The notes under the pieces are model-generated. The model was not told where the DNA came from and searched no databases. It saw nothing but the letters and a program-made list of their open reading frames with translations. From Parasedimentitalea maritima (lineage in GTDB: Bacteria > Pseudomonadota > Alphaproteobacteria > Rhodobacterales > Rhodobacteraceae), in the NCBI RefSeq assembly GCF_005771405.1, contig NZ_VAUA01000005.1, forward strand, positions 248,001-312,000: DNA of 64,000 nucleotides, given 5' to 3'. The position numbers and the translations under genes are program-made. Positions 9,678 through 19,458 of this stretch are shown here, piece after piece (the first letter of the stretch is position 1; every line of letters begins with the position of its first letter).

Positions 9678-12200
9678 TCAGGCTGACTTTCCAGCTAAAT
9701 GCGGTGCCAATAACACCCCCGCTTCGGACCAGGCTAGCTCCAGAGCGCCAAGGGGTAGCTCCGTTTGTGGAGTAGCCGCCTCAATCTCCAGCATGCAGGA
9801 TCGCAGTGCAGCAAGCCCAAGAACCGCCGCTGAACCAGCCAGGCGATGCGCTTCACTCTGTTGTTCTTCGTCAACCGTGCCAGAGTCATCAAGCGCTTTT
9901 TGAAGCTGGGCTACATCCTGGCAAAAGGTGGTCAAATATCCCTGTGCTCTTTCCTCGCCCAGGGCAGCAACAAATTGCTGAATGTCCGACGTCTCCATGT
10001 CGGAGAGCTTCGGCTTCATCTCACTAGTGTGGCGTTCAATCGCCTCGGCCAATTTTGCCTGTGTCACTGGCTTGGTCAAAACTTCAGCAAATCCGGCTTG
10101 CAAAATACGGTCGCAGTCATCAGCCGCAGCATGTGCAGTAAGTGCAATGATCGTGGTATCTTCGGCCAGTTCAAATTTGCGAATTTTCTTTAACGCTTGG
10201 ATACCGTCCATTCCAGGCATACTGATATCCATGAACACTAAGTCATAATTGTTATTTGTTACAGCTTCGACACCCTCGGCGCCTCCAACGGCACTCTCCA
10301 CTTGGTGCCCTTGACGTTGCAACATTTTTTCCAGCAGCATCCGGTTGATATCGTTGTCCTCGACCACCAACAGCCGTTTAGGTGCCACCGAAACAGGTCG
10401 GTCGGTTACATGCGTTGGCACACGTTTGAAAGCAGCAGGCAGAGGAACCGCAAACCGAAATAAACTCCCTTCACCCAGCTCACTTTCGACGCTGATTTCA
10501 CCGCCCATTTTTTCAATCAACCGACGAGTAATGGCCAACCCCAGCCCAGTCCCCTCGCGTTTGCGACTGTAACTGCTGTCCAAAGTGACAAACTCTTCAA
10601 ACACCCGGTCCAGATTGGTTTGGGATATACCCTGCCCCGTGTCACAGACCCGAAATTCCACCCGACCGGTTTCATCGCCAAGCCTTTCAACTTCCACGAC
10701 TACGTCACCATTTTGGGTGAACTTCAGTGCATTCCCCACCAAGTTTAACAGTGCCTGTTGGAGCCCTTCAGCTCTGCCCATCACGATGGGTTGATCATCT
10801 AAACGACATTGGAGGTACAGTTTGTTGCCACGAGCCGATGCAGCAGCCTGTTGGCCATCCACAAGCCCGGCGACCAAGTCCTGCAAGTCGAATGACCTGA
10901 TTTGCTCAGCCTCCCCGCCTGCTTCCAATCTGGATAGCTCCAAGACCTCATTCACGTGGTGCAGTAACAATTCAGCAGAGATCCGCATCGCCTGTAGGTA
11001 ACGTTTTTCCTCGGCGAGCATCCCTGTCGTTTCAAGCAGTTCGATTGATCCCAGAATACCATTTAGCGGAGTTCTGATTTCATGGCTCATCACCGTCAAC
11101 AAATTTGCCTTTGCCCGCTCACCGGCTAATGCGTCATCGCGTGCACGACGAAGCGCTTCTTCGCTTTCGACCCGATCTGTAATGTCTCTCATAAAACAAA
11201 CAAAAACCAAGTCACTCCCCGCCTGACTGGATGACATGCTCAACTCAACCGGGAAAATCTTCCCCGACTTTTTTCTACCCTCCATTTGCAAAAGCCCGCG
11301 GTCGACCAACTGGCCTTCACCGGTAGCTAGAAAATTGGCTACATTTTCAATGCAGAACCGTCGCAAATAATCAGGGACAATCAAGTCAACCATAGATTGG
11401 CCGAGAGCTTCAGTTCTTGAATACCCAAAAACGTCCTCAGCAGCCCCGTTAAAGCTCAAAATGCGGCCTCTTTTATCAAGCATCAAAATGGCGTCCAACG
11501 AGGATGTAACCATAGTGCGCATGCGCGCAGCGGCCGCCTTGTTGGCTGCGGATAAAATTTGCCCACGGCGAAACTGGCGTGCTGTGATCAGGCCAGCCAA
11601 GCCCAATGCCACAACCAATACAATCAGCACTCCCCCCAACAACTGTAGGGTTTGCGACAAACGTTGTTTTGTGTTGGTTCGTGTCCTCGTTTCTATCAGC
11701 ACCCCTTGCTCAACAAGTGTCTGGGCGTCAAACTCGTTTTCAAGGATGATCCGTGACAGCTCAGGAAGCGCCTTGCGAAGCCCCTCGTCCGCCCCCTCGA
11801 TCAGCGGCACCAACCGGTCCAAACGTGACCGCACCCGGACCAGCAGATCGACAATCTCACTATTGGTTCTCAGTTCTTCAAGTTTTGGGCTGTTTTGGAA
11901 GGTCTTTATTCGACTGTAATAGAGATCAAATTTGGCCCGGAGTTCATCCAAGTCCCCCCCATCTTCAGCAGATCGAACTGTTTCTTTAAGCCTAAGGAAA
12001 TCGACCTGACCCTGTGCCAAATTTCTAGTGACCAGTTTTGACGCCGCATCGGTTGTGATGGACGTAATACTATCCATCTCGTTCAATACCACACGACCCA
12101 ACAGCACAGAAAACCCGCCAAGCGAAACAAGAAAAATAAGGGTCAATGTCAGAGCCAAATTTGAGCTTACTGGGGCTTGCTTGGACTGCAACTGTTTCAC
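9678..12200 (-). CDS. Hybrid sensor histidine kinase with REC and Hpt domains
   Basis: Inner-membrane tripartite sensor kinase of 840 residues. Order: membrane segment 1 (about 14-36); an extracytoplasmic helical region (about 40-180); membrane segment 2 (about 185-207); a PAS domain (about 228-340); HisKA with phospho-acceptor His373 (VMSHEIRTPLNG); HATPase (N box NLVGNALKF, G boxes DTGQG and GTGLGL); a receiver with Asp658 (DLVFMDIS); and a C-terminal Hpt with His785 (EAHRLAGSAAVLG). It is built for an intramolecular His-Asp-His relay whose final acceptor would be a separate regulator. The LuxR-type regulator 625 bases away on the other strand is the obvious candidate. The start codon is GTG at 12200. 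The stimulus is unknown. Confidence 0.93.
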   Translation of the reverse strand: MKQLQSKQAPVSSNLALTLTLIFLVSLGGFSVLLGRVVLNEMDSITSITTDAASKLVTRNLAQGQVDFLRLKETVRSAEDGGDLDELRAKFDLYYSRIKTFQNSPKLEELRTNSEIVDLLVRVRSRLDRLVPLIEGADEGLRKALPELSRIILENEFDAQTLVEQGVLIETRTRTNTKQRLSQTLQLLGGVLIVLVVALGLAGLITARQFRRGQILSAANKAAAARMRTMVTSSLDAILMLDKRGRILSFNGAAEDVFGYSRTEALGQSMVDLIVPDYLRRFCIENVANFLATGEGQLVDRGLLQMEGRKKSGKIFPVELSMSSSQAGSDLVFVCFMRDITDRVESEEALRRARDDALAGERAKANLLTVMSHEIRTPLNGILGSIELLETTGMLAEEKRYLQAMRISAELLLHHVNEVLELSRLEAGGEAEQIRSFDLQDLVAGLVDGQQAAASARGNKLYLQCRLDDQPIVMGRAEGLQQALLNLVGNALKFTQNGDVVVEVERLGDETGRVEFRVCDTGQGISQTNLDRVFEEFVTLDSSYSRKREGTGLGLAITRRLIEKMGGEISVESELGEGSLFRFAVPLPAAFKRVPTHVTDRPVSVAPKRLLVVEDNDINRMLLEKMLQRQGHQVESAVGGAEGVEAVTNNNYDLVFMDISMPGMDGIQALKKIRKFELAEDTTIIALTAHAAADDCDRILQAGFAEVLTKPVTQAKLAEAIERHTSEMKPKLSDMETSDIQQFVAALGEERAQGYLTTFCQDVAQLQKALDDSGTVDEEQQSEAHRLAGSAAVLGLAALRSCMLEIEAATPQTELPLGALELAWSEAGVLLAPHLAGKSA

Positions 12201-12825
12201 CTTTCTTGTTGTTCCACGGGCTTCACACTGCTTCGGTCACACCGAAAGAAAAGTCTAAACAGCACTTGTTTACCCGCCCAGGTTGAAAAAGTCACATTGT
12301 TTTCAGCAAAACATAGGCATCTTTGCTCTCACAAGCGATCAGTGCCAAGTTTTGGCTACCACCGAACGATGAGGATATGGATAAGAGGCAAAACAGGTGG
12401 CGCTTTAGGTGTTCAAACGCAAAAATTACCGGACGAGCAGCAAAAACCGTCGGAGAGAATGACGACGTGCGCAACCAAAAACTCAGATGTTTCATTCTTG
12501 CACTCCCCCCTGGGAACCCACAGAATAGCAGGATCTTACAAGATTCGTCTGTTCGAAGACTGACACAGTTTGACGACAGATGCACCTCACCCTAAGTATA
12601 GGCCTATAACCTTTAGGTTAGTTTTTCACCTCAAGGTTTAGCCAAGTCAGGGCCTACACGCCAACATCAAAATGTTGATTTTGTGCAATTTCGACCGATG
12701 AAATCAAAAGCACAGTCACTGCAAATTGTTGAAAATCACCCTCTTTGGTGCAAAAGATTATGGATCTAGAATTAATGCTCTTGTAACATCTTAAAAACGA
12801 ACACGTAAAAAGATCTGAAAGTTGA
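12201..12825. other. Long divergent region between sensor kinase and response regulator
   Basis: 625 bases that should hold both divergent promoters. A perfect 14-base palindrome, TAACCT-TT-AGGTTA, lies at 12607-12620 and is followed by GTTTTT. It could be an operator or a weak terminator. Short open frames on both strands at about 12292-12595 show no recognisable family and no good start sites. No RNA gene is seen. Confidence 0.45.
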
Positions 12826-13440
12826 ATGCGTATATTGTTGGCAGACGACCACGACATGGTTCGCGAAACCATATCCGCCTACCTAAAATCAGTAGGGGGT
12901 GCCGAGGTTGTTTCGACTATTGATCTAAACGATGCACTTCAACAAATCGAAGAGAACGGCCCCTTTGATCTGGTCTTGCTAGACTACAATATGCCTGGGA
13001 TGTTTGGGCTCGAAGGGCTTGTTCGCGCACTTAAATGTAATGGTGGGACTGGCGTAGCAATCCTGTCTGGCAGCGCCCCACCTCATACTGCACAAGAAGC
13101 ACTGGATGCTGGAGCCGTTGGGTACCTCCCTAAAACTATGGGAGCAAAATCGCTTCTGAACGCAATTCGCTTTATGAGTGCCGGTGAAATCTACGTTCCT
13201 GTCACGTTGATGCGCGAAGAGGCCGCTGCGCCGGAACATCCAATGGCCCAGATGTTGAGCCCGCGCGAAACAGAGGTCTTGAGCGGATTATGTCGGGGAC
13301 AGTCAAACAAAGAGATTGCCCGCGACCTAGAGCTACAGGAAGTGACCATTAAGCTTCATGTGAGAACCCTTTGTCGTAAGCTCGACGCTAAAAATCGCAC
13401 ACAGGCAGCATTGGCTGCGAAAGAAGCCGGACTGTTCTAA
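12826..13440 (+). CDS. LuxR/NarL-family response regulator
   Basis: Two-component DNA-binding regulator of 204 residues. The N-terminal receiver has the acidic pocket (ADDHD at 6-10), phospho-acceptor Asp53 (LLDYNMPGM) and the conserved Lys near 105 (YLPKT). The C-terminal LuxR helix-turn-helix spans about 145-200 (LSPRETEVLSGLCRGQSNKEI, then VKLH-type recognition helix VTIKLHVRTL). It has its own promoter region shared with the hybrid kinase and is the probable output of that kinase. Its targets are not identifiable; the convergent P450 gene is the nearest downstream gene but lies on the other strand. Confidence 0.93.
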   Translation: MRILLADDHDMVRETISAYLKSVGGAEVVSTIDLNDALQQIEENGPFDLVLLDYNMPGMFGLEGLVRALKCNGGTGVAILSGSAPPHTAQEALDAGAVGYLPKTMGAKSLLNAIRFMSAGEIYVPVTLMREEAAAPEHPMAQMLSPRETEVLSGLCRGQSNKEIARDLELQEVTIKLHVRTLCRKLDAKNRTQAALAAKEAGLF

Positions 13441-13463
13441 GAACCCGGCCTCCTAAACTACCC

Positions 13464-14696
13464 CTATAGTGCTGCTGGAAGCCGGGCATACCCACGGAAC
13501 CGCATCCGACCACCAGAAACCCGACCGGGCAAGATCCTGTAGTCGGGAAAACGCTCCAACAACCGACCAATGGCAATTTTTCCTTCCATCCGTGCCAGTG
13601 TCAGCCCAACACAAACATGTGGCCCTCCCGCAAACGCCAAATGACGGTTTGGGCTTCGCGAAATATCGAACACTTCTGGCGAGGAAAAAATCTTTGGGTC
13701 ACGGTTAGCGGCGCCGATCACCAAGTGAAGATTGGTGCCTTTTGCAATCGTAAGCCCGCCAATTTCAACTTCGGCAGTGGTTTCGCGATTGCCTAGCTGG
13801 TTGGGCGACCTAAACCGCAACATTTCTTCGATAGCCGGTTTGATCAGGTCAGGCTGTTCCAGCAGTCTTTCTTTTTGATCCGGGTGGTCGTGCAACAGCG
13901 CCAACCCGTTGCCAATCAGATTGGTGGTGGTTTCATGGCCAGCATTTAGAATGAAAATACAGTTTTGAATAAGTTCAATCTCGCTCAGCTGCCCCTCCGC
14001 CCCATCTCCGTTGATTAGGCGGGTCAACACGTCGCTTTCGATATCCCCCGGTTGTGCCCTTCTTCGCGCAATCAGGTCAGACAGATAGTCCTTAAACTCG
14101 TTGACTGCAGACTGTCCCACAGCCAGTTGCTGCGGGCTTAGCGATGGTTCTAACGCACCCAAAATTGCCAAAGACCAATCCCGCAACGGCCCGCGCTCCT
14201 CCATTGGTACATCCAGCAGGTTGCCAATGATCTGGATTGGGATTGACGCTGCAAAGTCCTCAATAAGGTCGACCTGCTCATTCTGCGCCATTTCATCCAG
14301 CAAGTGATCAACAGTATTGACCAGCCCCGGCTCCATCCGCGCAATGGCCCGAGGGGTCAGCGCTGAAGTCATAATTCTACGCACCCGCGTGTGCAGCGGT
14401 GGGTCAGAAAATACCAATGACGTTGTATGATGTTCAAACAAAGGGGAGCCAACCCCGAATTTTGGTCCAAATGCTGCCTTTTTGTCCGACGAAAATAGGG
14501 TGGTGTCACGGTAGACGCGGTCCAGATCGCCGTGATGGCACAAAAGGACTGAACCATCTGGTTGCGTCACGACCCTCGCGGCTGACAGCAAAGCATCGTA
14601 AAAAGGGAACGGGTCCGACACAAACCCCAGCGGTGGATTTGCCAGGTCAAAATGTTCAATGTCCACAGTCGCTTGTTGCGTGATAGGTGCAGCCAT
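13464..14696 (-). CDS. Cytochrome P450
   Basis: Soluble bacterial heme-thiolate monooxygenase of 410 residues. Visible signatures: I-helix oxygen-activation motif AGHETT, K-helix EMLR (ExxR), and the heme loop FAGGPHVCVG with axial Cys362. Such enzymes need a ferredoxin and reductase, and neither is encoded nearby. The substrate is unknown; sequence style is that of class I bacterial P450s. I start at ATG 14696 because GAGGAAG lies about 8 bases upstream on this strand. The frame runs 16 codons further, but with no better site. It is convergent with the response regulator, leaving only 23 bases between stops. Confidence 0.95.
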   Translation of the reverse strand: MAAPITQQATVDIEHFDLANPPLGFVSDPFPFYDALLSAARVVTQPDGSVLLCHHGDLDRVYRDTTLFSSDKKAAFGPKFGVGSPLFEHHTTSLVFSDPPLHTRVRRIMTSALTPRAIARMEPGLVNTVDHLLDEMAQNEQVDLIEDFAASIPIQIIGNLLDVPMEERGPLRDWSLAILGALEPSLSPQQLAVGQSAVNEFKDYLSDLIARRRAQPGDIESDVLTRLINGDGAEGQLSEIELIQNCIFILNAGHETTTNLIGNGLALLHDHPDQKERLLEQPDLIKPAIEEMLRFRSPNQLGNRETTAEVEIGGLTIAKGTNLHLVIGAANRDPKIFSSPEVFDISRSPNRHLAFAGGPHVCVGLTLARMEGKIAIGRLLERFPDYRILPGRVSGGRMRFRGYARLPAAL

Positions 14697-14823
14697 CCAA
14701 GTCTTCCTCGTAATTTTCCTCAAAATTGCTAGTCCAGAATGCAACTGTCAATCGTTCAAATGCCTATCCAAAAAGAACCGTTAGCGGGATGACAACTGAA
14801 CCCCCGACGGCTAAAAACGAAAC

Positions 14824-15156
14824 ATGAACACGCCAATATCCTCAATCCGAAATCTCGGACCCGCATACGAAGAAGCCTGCGCCCGTGCCAATATACACTC
14901 AGCTGAAGAGCTCCGAGAGCTGGGAGCTGACGAAACCTATTCTAGGCTGTTAAAAACGGGCAGCAAACCACATTTCATCGGCTATTATGTTCTGGTGATG
15001 GGCCTGCAAGGACGGCCCTGGAACGATTGCAAAGGGGAAGAGAAAAAGGCCCTGCGCGTCCGCTTTGACGCCATTAAGGACAGTGCCTTTGACAAGAGCT
15101 TGTCAGAATTGGAAACGATTCTAAACCAAATTGGCGTGGTAGAAAAAGACCGCTGA
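14824..15156 (+). CDS. TfoX/Sxy C-terminal domain protein
   Basis: Protein of 110 residues matching the stand-alone TfoX C-terminal domain: SSIRNLGPAYEEACARANI, then ELRELGADETYSRL, a helix-hairpin-helix-like start followed by a helical bundle. In gammaproteobacteria full-length TfoX/Sxy promotes competence gene expression. The stand-alone domain is common in alphaproteobacteria and its role is not established. It is monocistronic, upstream of and convergent with ndk. Confidence 0.85.
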   Translation: MNTPISSIRNLGPAYEEACARANIHSAEELRELGADETYSRLLKTGSKPHFIGYYVLVMGLQGRPWNDCKGEEKKALRVRFDAIKDSAFDKSLSELETILNQIGVVEKDR

Positions 15157-15165
15157 TCTACAACG

Positions 15166-15197
15166 AAAAAGGGCCGCCTGAACGTGCAGACGGCCCC
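15166..15197 (-). terminator. Terminator of ndk
   Basis: On the minus strand an interrupted stem is formed by GGGCCG (15171-15176) with CGGCCC (15191-15196), extended inward by CTG/CAG, followed by TTTTTCG. It starts about 25 bases after the ndk stop. On the plus strand it also lies just after the TfoX-domain gene but has no T run there. Confidence 0.75.
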
Positions 15198-15221
15198 ATA
15201 AATATTCTAAACCGCTAAGGT

Positions 15222-15644
15222 TTAGCCAACCAGTTCAAGACCGGAGAAGAAATAAGCGATTTCGATCGCTGCAGTTTCTGGTGCGTCGGAACCGTGAACC
15301 GAGTTCTCGCCAACAGATTCAGCAAAATCAGCACGGATGGTGCCTGGTGCTGCATCAGCAGGGTTGGTTGCGCCCATGACTTCACGGTTCTTTGCAATGG
15401 CGCCTTCGCCTTCCAGAACCTGAGCAACGATTGGAGCAGACGCCATGAATTCACACAGTTCGTCGTAGAAAGGACGCTCAGCGTGCACTTTGTAGAATTC
15501 ACCAGCCTGAGCTTTGGTCAGGTGAATACGCTTTTGCGCAACAACGCGCAGACCAGCGTCTTCAAACTTGGCAACAATTTTGCCAGTCAGGTTGCGACGT
15601 GTTGCATCGGGTTTAACGATCGAAAAAGTGCGTTCCAGAGCCAT
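15222..15644 (-). CDS. ndk: Nucleoside diphosphate kinase
   Basis: Cytosolic enzyme that equilibrates NTP and NDP pools through a phosphohistidine intermediate. The 140 residues are the full usual length, from [12 protein letters not shown] to the C-terminal FSGLELVG. The catalytic His is in [11 protein letters not shown] 15644 is the start, with AGGAG ahead of it. The frame is open for 56 more codons upstream, but that stretch has no family similarity. It is followed by its own terminator. Confidence 0.98.
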   Translation of the reverse strand: MALERTFSIVKPDATRRNLTGKIVAKFEDAGLRVVAQKRIHLTKAQAGEFYKVHAERPFYDELCEFMASAPIVAQVLEGEGAIAKNREVMGATNPADAAPGTIRADFAESVGENSVHGSDAPETAAIEIAYFFSGLELVG

Positions 15645-15822
15645 TGGGCATCTCCTGTGTGTAGGGCCGGGCAAAACGCCCCGCCACCAGTTATCTGATT
15701 TGCGCCCCGGTAACACGGCAAGTTGGCTTTGAAAAGGGGACAGTGGTTCCTTCAACGTCTGAGATACAGTAAGATTGCAAGAAGTTTCCGGCACCTTGTT
15801 TGAACAGTGCAATGAGATCCTG

Positions 15823-16908
15823 ATGCAAACCCTGACACGCCGTCGCTTTCTTTCTCAATGTGCAGTCCTGACTGCCCTGCCCCGTGTTGCAATCAGCTCA
15901 GGCCTCTCTACCAACGCGCATATCATTGATATGGGGAACGCCGCCTATTTAGACCGTAGCCAAACGAGGATAGAACTGGACGCCCGCGATGGATGCACAC
16001 GCCCCAATCATGATTTCTATGAAACTTTGGCCTTTGCAGGTGTCAACACTGTGATCCGTTACTATTCGGACCAAAATAACGCCAACCTCAACTGCAAAAA
16101 CGTGACGCGCCGCGAACGTGACATGCTTCACGAACACGGATTGGCACTGGCAATTGTCTATCAATTTGAAGGCCGTAGCAAAAACCGTTTCACCGGAGCG
16201 CGCGGTACTCAGGATGCAGAGTTTTGCTTACACCGGGCGCAAGTAATCGGCCAACCGAGTGGCAGCGCCATCTACTTTGGCGTGGACTCCGATGCGGCCC
16301 TAAATTCAGATCAAGGTGTGACCGAGTACTTTCAGGCCGTAGCGCAGGTGTTCGCTGGGCGCTTTGACATAGGCATTTACGCGGCAGGCGCCCGCTGCGA
16401 CTTGATCCAATCCGCTGGGTTGGCCAGTCGTTTTTGGGTCCCCGAGGCCCCCGCATGGCTAGGCACCCATGCCTATATGAACTCCAATCGCTGGCATATG
16501 TTCCAAAACAAAACCAACATCGACCTGAGCGCCGTTACCGATGGTCACGGGCAAAAAATCCACATCGACACCAACATCGTCAATCCAGACCAGACCCGCT
16601 CTATTGGGGCCTTCAATGGCGATGGAAGCGAACGGCTTTATGACGCGCAACATCTGACCTCAGTTGTCAGGGCGCACTATTGGGTCAACCGTGACCGCCT
16701 GCCCGTCTACGACTTTCCCGGCGGCGCGGAGGTGGGACATGTCTGTATTGCACGCACCGTACATGTAACCAGCTCTCATGGTGGATGGGCCGAAGTTGAC
16801 ATTGATGAAGACGGGTTGCCTGAAGGCTACTGTCAGCAGGATGGGCTATTGCCCTTGAACCAAATGCCCAAATGGCGCCGGACAAGCTGCAAACTGATGG
16901 ATATTTAA
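15823..16908 (+). CDS. Tat-exported DUF1906 (glycoside-hydrolase-like) protein with SH3-like tail
   Basis: Protein of 361 residues. It begins [12 protein letters not shown], a Tat signal, which is why ATG 15823 is preferred over the open frame starting at 15775. The next about 220 residues resemble the DUF1906/Rv2525c-like TIM-barrel related to family 25 glycoside hydrolases: [11 protein letters not shown], then [20 protein letters not shown] and [12 protein letters not shown]. Mycobacterial Rv2525c is also a Tat substrate. The last about 80 residues ([19 protein letters not shown]) look like a bacterial SH3 domain, which often binds cell wall. A peptidoglycan-related periplasmic role is inferred. 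It stands alone between ndk and an ABC-F gene. Confidence 0.75.
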   Translation: MQTLTRRRFLSQCAVLTALPRVAISSGLSTNAHIIDMGNAAYLDRSQTRIELDARDGCTRPNHDFYETLAFAGVNTVIRYYSDQNNANLNCKNVTRRERDMLHEHGLALAIVYQFEGRSKNRFTGARGTQDAEFCLHRAQVIGQPSGSAIYFGVDSDAALNSDQGVTEYFQAVAQVFAGRFDIGIYAAGARCDLIQSAGLASRFWVPEAPAWLGTHAYMNSNRWHMFQNKTNIDLSAVTDGHGQKIHIDTNIVNPDQTRSIGAFNGDGSERLYDAQHLTSVVRAHYWVNRDRLPVYDFPGGAEVGHVCIARTVHVTSSHGGWAEVDIDEDGLPEGYCQQDGLLPLNQMPKWRRTSCKLMDI

Positions 16909-16948
16909 GCCGCTGGCGCTGGCGTTCCGGGTCTGCTACGTCCGGCGC

Positions 16949-18802
16949 ATGTTACGCATCCAAGATATAAATTACGCGGTCGAAGGTCGGCCCCTGTTCG
17001 AAGGCGCCAGCGCCACAATTCCCAATGGCCACAAGGTTGGTCTGGTTGGCAGAAACGGAACTGGGAAAACAACCTTGTTCCGCCTTATCTACGGCGAGTT
17101 GGCCCTAGAATCAGGCGATATTTCATTGCCCAACAAAGCGCGCATTGGCGGCATCTCGCAAGAGGCTCCCTCTTCGAATGTGTCGCTCATCAATACAGTT
17201 CTTGCAGCAGATACCGAGCGCGCAGATCTGATGGCCGAGTCGGAAACAGCGACGGATCCGGGACGCATTGCTGATATCCAGACCCGCCTGGCCGACATCA
17301 ATGCCTGGTCTGCTGAGGCTCGTGCGGCCTCAATTCTCAAGGGCCTGGGTTTCGACATGGAAGCGCAGCAGCGTCCCTGTTCAGATTTCTCCGGCGGCTG
17401 GCGGATGCGTGTGGCGCTTGCAGCGGTGCTGTTCTCCCAGCCTGATTTACTTCTGCTCGACGAACCGACCAACTACCTGGACCTCGAAGGCGCACTGTGG
17501 CTCGAGGCCTATCTGGTGAAATATCCGCACACTGTGATCATCATCAGCCACGATCGCGAACTGCTAAACCGCTCGGTCAATGGCATCCTGCATCTGGAAG
17601 ATCGTGGGCTTACGTTCTACTCGGGCAACTACGACCAATTTGCCCGACAGCGCGCTTCAAACCGCGCCGTTCAAGCGGCCGCGGCCAAGAAACAAGATCT
17701 GCGCCGGGCCCACTTGCAAAGCTTTGTCGACCGGTTCAAGGCCAAAGCCAGCAAGGCTAAGCAGGCCCAATCCCGCGTCAAAATGCTGGAGAAAATGGAA
17801 ACCATCCGTGCACCCGAAGATGCCGCGCGTACAGTTTTCACGTTCCCCGAGCCTGAAGAGATGTCGCCGCCAATTATCGCAACCGAGGGTGCGTCGGTTG
17901 GGTATGATGGCAAGGCGATCCTGAGCAAGCTGGATTTGCGCATTGATCAGGACGATCGTATCGCTCTGCTGGGCAAGAACGGTGAAGGAAAATCCACCCT
18001 TGCCAAAATGCTATCGGCACGCCTGCAGGTCATGTCAGGTAAGATGACCCAGTCGAATAAGCTGCGCATCGGTTTCTTTGCCCAGCACCAGGTAGATGAA
18101 CTTTTCATCGACGAAACCCCATTGATGCACCTGCAACGCGAGCGTCCCGGTGAGGGTCAATCTAAACTGCGTGCACGCCTGGCTGGATTTGGTCTTGGTG
18201 CTGATCAGGCTGATACCGAGGTCGGCCGCTTGTCCGGTGGGCAAAAGGCACGTCTGTCGCTGCTGCTGGCAACAATTGATGCCCCGCATATGCTGATCCT
18301 CGATGAACCGACCAACCACCTCGATATCGAAAGCCGCGAAGCGTTGGTTGAAGCCCTGACCGCCTATAGCGGTGCGGTCATTCTGGTGAGCCACGACATG
18401 CACCTGCTCAGCCTGGTTGCTGACCGGTTGTGGCTGGTTTCCAAAGGTACCGTAAATCCCTATGAGGGTGATCTTGCCTCTTACCGAGACCTGCTATTGG
18501 CGCGCGATAAGCCCGTGCCCAAACCCGCTGCAGCAAAAACCAAGCCCAAACGCCCAACTCGTGATGCGATTTTGGCGCTACGCTCGGACGCCCGCAAGAA
18601 TGAACAGCGGGTGGAGAAGCTGACGCAGATGAAGGAAAAACTGGACATCAAACTAGGTGATCCGGAAATGTATGAGCCTGAAAACAAGGATCAGGCGAAG
18701 GTCTGGCAAGGCAAACATGCAGAAGTTATGGTTGCATTGGGTCGCGCCGAATCTATGTGGATGAAAGCACTGGAAAAACTGGAGAAAGCTGAATCTCAAT
18801 GA
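16949..18802 (+). CDS. ABC-F family ATPase
   Basis: Cytoplasmic protein of 617 residues with two ABC ATPase domains and no membrane part: Walker A GRNGTGKTT and signature FSGGW in the first, GKNGEGKST and LSGGQKARL in the second. A charged linker between them (about 235-290) matches the P-site tRNA-interaction motif of the ABC-F class, and there is a C-terminal coiled coil. ABC-F proteins act on the ribosome, for example in rescue of stalled complexes. The layout is closest to the YheS/Uup-like group, but the exact subfamily cannot be fixed here. It overlaps marC by 4 bases. A second ABC-F gene lies at 53685. Confidence 0.93.
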   Translation: MLRIQDINYAVEGRPLFEGASATIPNGHKVGLVGRNGTGKTTLFRLIYGELALESGDISLPNKARIGGISQEAPSSNVSLINTVLAADTERADLMAESETATDPGRIADIQTRLADINAWSAEARAASILKGLGFDMEAQQRPCSDFSGGWRMRVALAAVLFSQPDLLLLDEPTNYLDLEGALWLEAYLVKYPHTVIIISHDRELLNRSVNGILHLEDRGLTFYSGNYDQFARQRASNRAVQAAAAKKQDLRRAHLQSFVDRFKAKASKAKQAQSRVKMLEKMETIRAPEDAARTVFTFPEPEEMSPPIIATEGASVGYDGKAILSKLDLRIDQDDRIALLGKNGEGKSTLAKMLSARLQVMSGKMTQSNKLRIGFFAQHQVDELFIDETPLMHLQRERPGEGQSKLRARLAGFGLGADQADTEVGRLSGGQKARLSLLLATIDAPHMLILDEPTNHLDIESREALVEALTAYSGAVILVSHDMHLLSLVADRLWLVSKGTVNPYEGDLASYRDLLLARDKPVPKPAAAKTKPKRPTRDAILALRSDARKNEQRVEKLTQMKEKLDIKLGDPEMYEPENKDQAKVWQGKHAEVMVALGRAESMWMKALEKLEKAESQ

Positions 18803-19419
18803 TCGATACCGGGTTTCTGATCACCTCGTTTGTTACGCTTTTTGTGATCGTTGACCCGATCGGTCTGACACCGGTATTCCTAGCGCTGACCCAAGGCATG
18901 AGCCCAGCCAGACGCCGCTCAGTTGGGCTACGCGCCTGTTTCACCGCTGCGGGACTTCTGGCTTTATTTGCTGCATTTGGCGAAGCTGTTCTTGGTTTTG
19001 TTGGGATCTCTATGGCTGCGTTCCGGGTAGCTGGTGGCGCGCTCTTGTTCCTGACCGCGCTGGATATGTTGTTTGAACGTCGCACCAAACGACGCGAAGA
19101 TCAGGGCAATGAAGATGATATCGATGATCCTTCGGTGTTCCCAATGGCAATGCCTTTGATCGCGGGCCCCGGTTCTATTGCCACCGTCATCCTGCTTGCC
19201 GGTCAAAGACCGGATATCGAGGGCTTTACTATGGTCATCGCTGTGATGCTGGCGGTGCTGGCTGTTGTAGCGTTGATGTTCCTCAGCTCCGGCCTGTTTG
19301 AAAAACTACTGGGCAAAACCGGGATCAATGTGATTAGCCGACTTCTGGGCATGTTGTTGGCCGCTTTGTCAGTACAGTTTGTTTTGGACGGGTTGCGAGA
19401 CTTTGGTTTTGCGAGTTAG
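18799..19419 (+). CDS. MarC/UPF0056 family integral membrane protein
   Basis: Inner-membrane protein of 206 residues with six predicted hydrophobic segments. The opening IVDPIGLTPVFLALTQGMSP and the central PMAMPLIAGPGSIATVILL are hallmarks of the MarC (NAAT-type) family. Its function is poorly established: the family was once linked to multiple antibiotic resistance and this was later doubted. It starts inside the stop of the ABC-F gene (ATGA), so the two are probably coupled. Confidence 0.93.
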   Translation: MIDTGFLITSFVTLFVIVDPIGLTPVFLALTQGMSPARRRSVGLRACFTAAGLLALFAAFGEAVLGFVGISMAAFRVAGGALLFLTALDMLFERRTKRREDQGNEDDIDDPSVFPMAMPLIAGPGSIATVILLAGQRPDIEGFTMVIAVMLAVLAVVALMFLSSGLFEKLLGKTGINVISRLLGMLLAALSVQFVLDGLRDFGFAS

Positions 19420-19458
19420 AATTTCAACCGCCGGGTCACAAGATCAGGAGAACACTTG

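Noticed and set aside
12292-12595. Open frames of about 90 codons on both strands in the kinase/regulator gap
   Set aside because: They overlap each other, start without good signals and match nothing known; both cannot be real and neither is supported.
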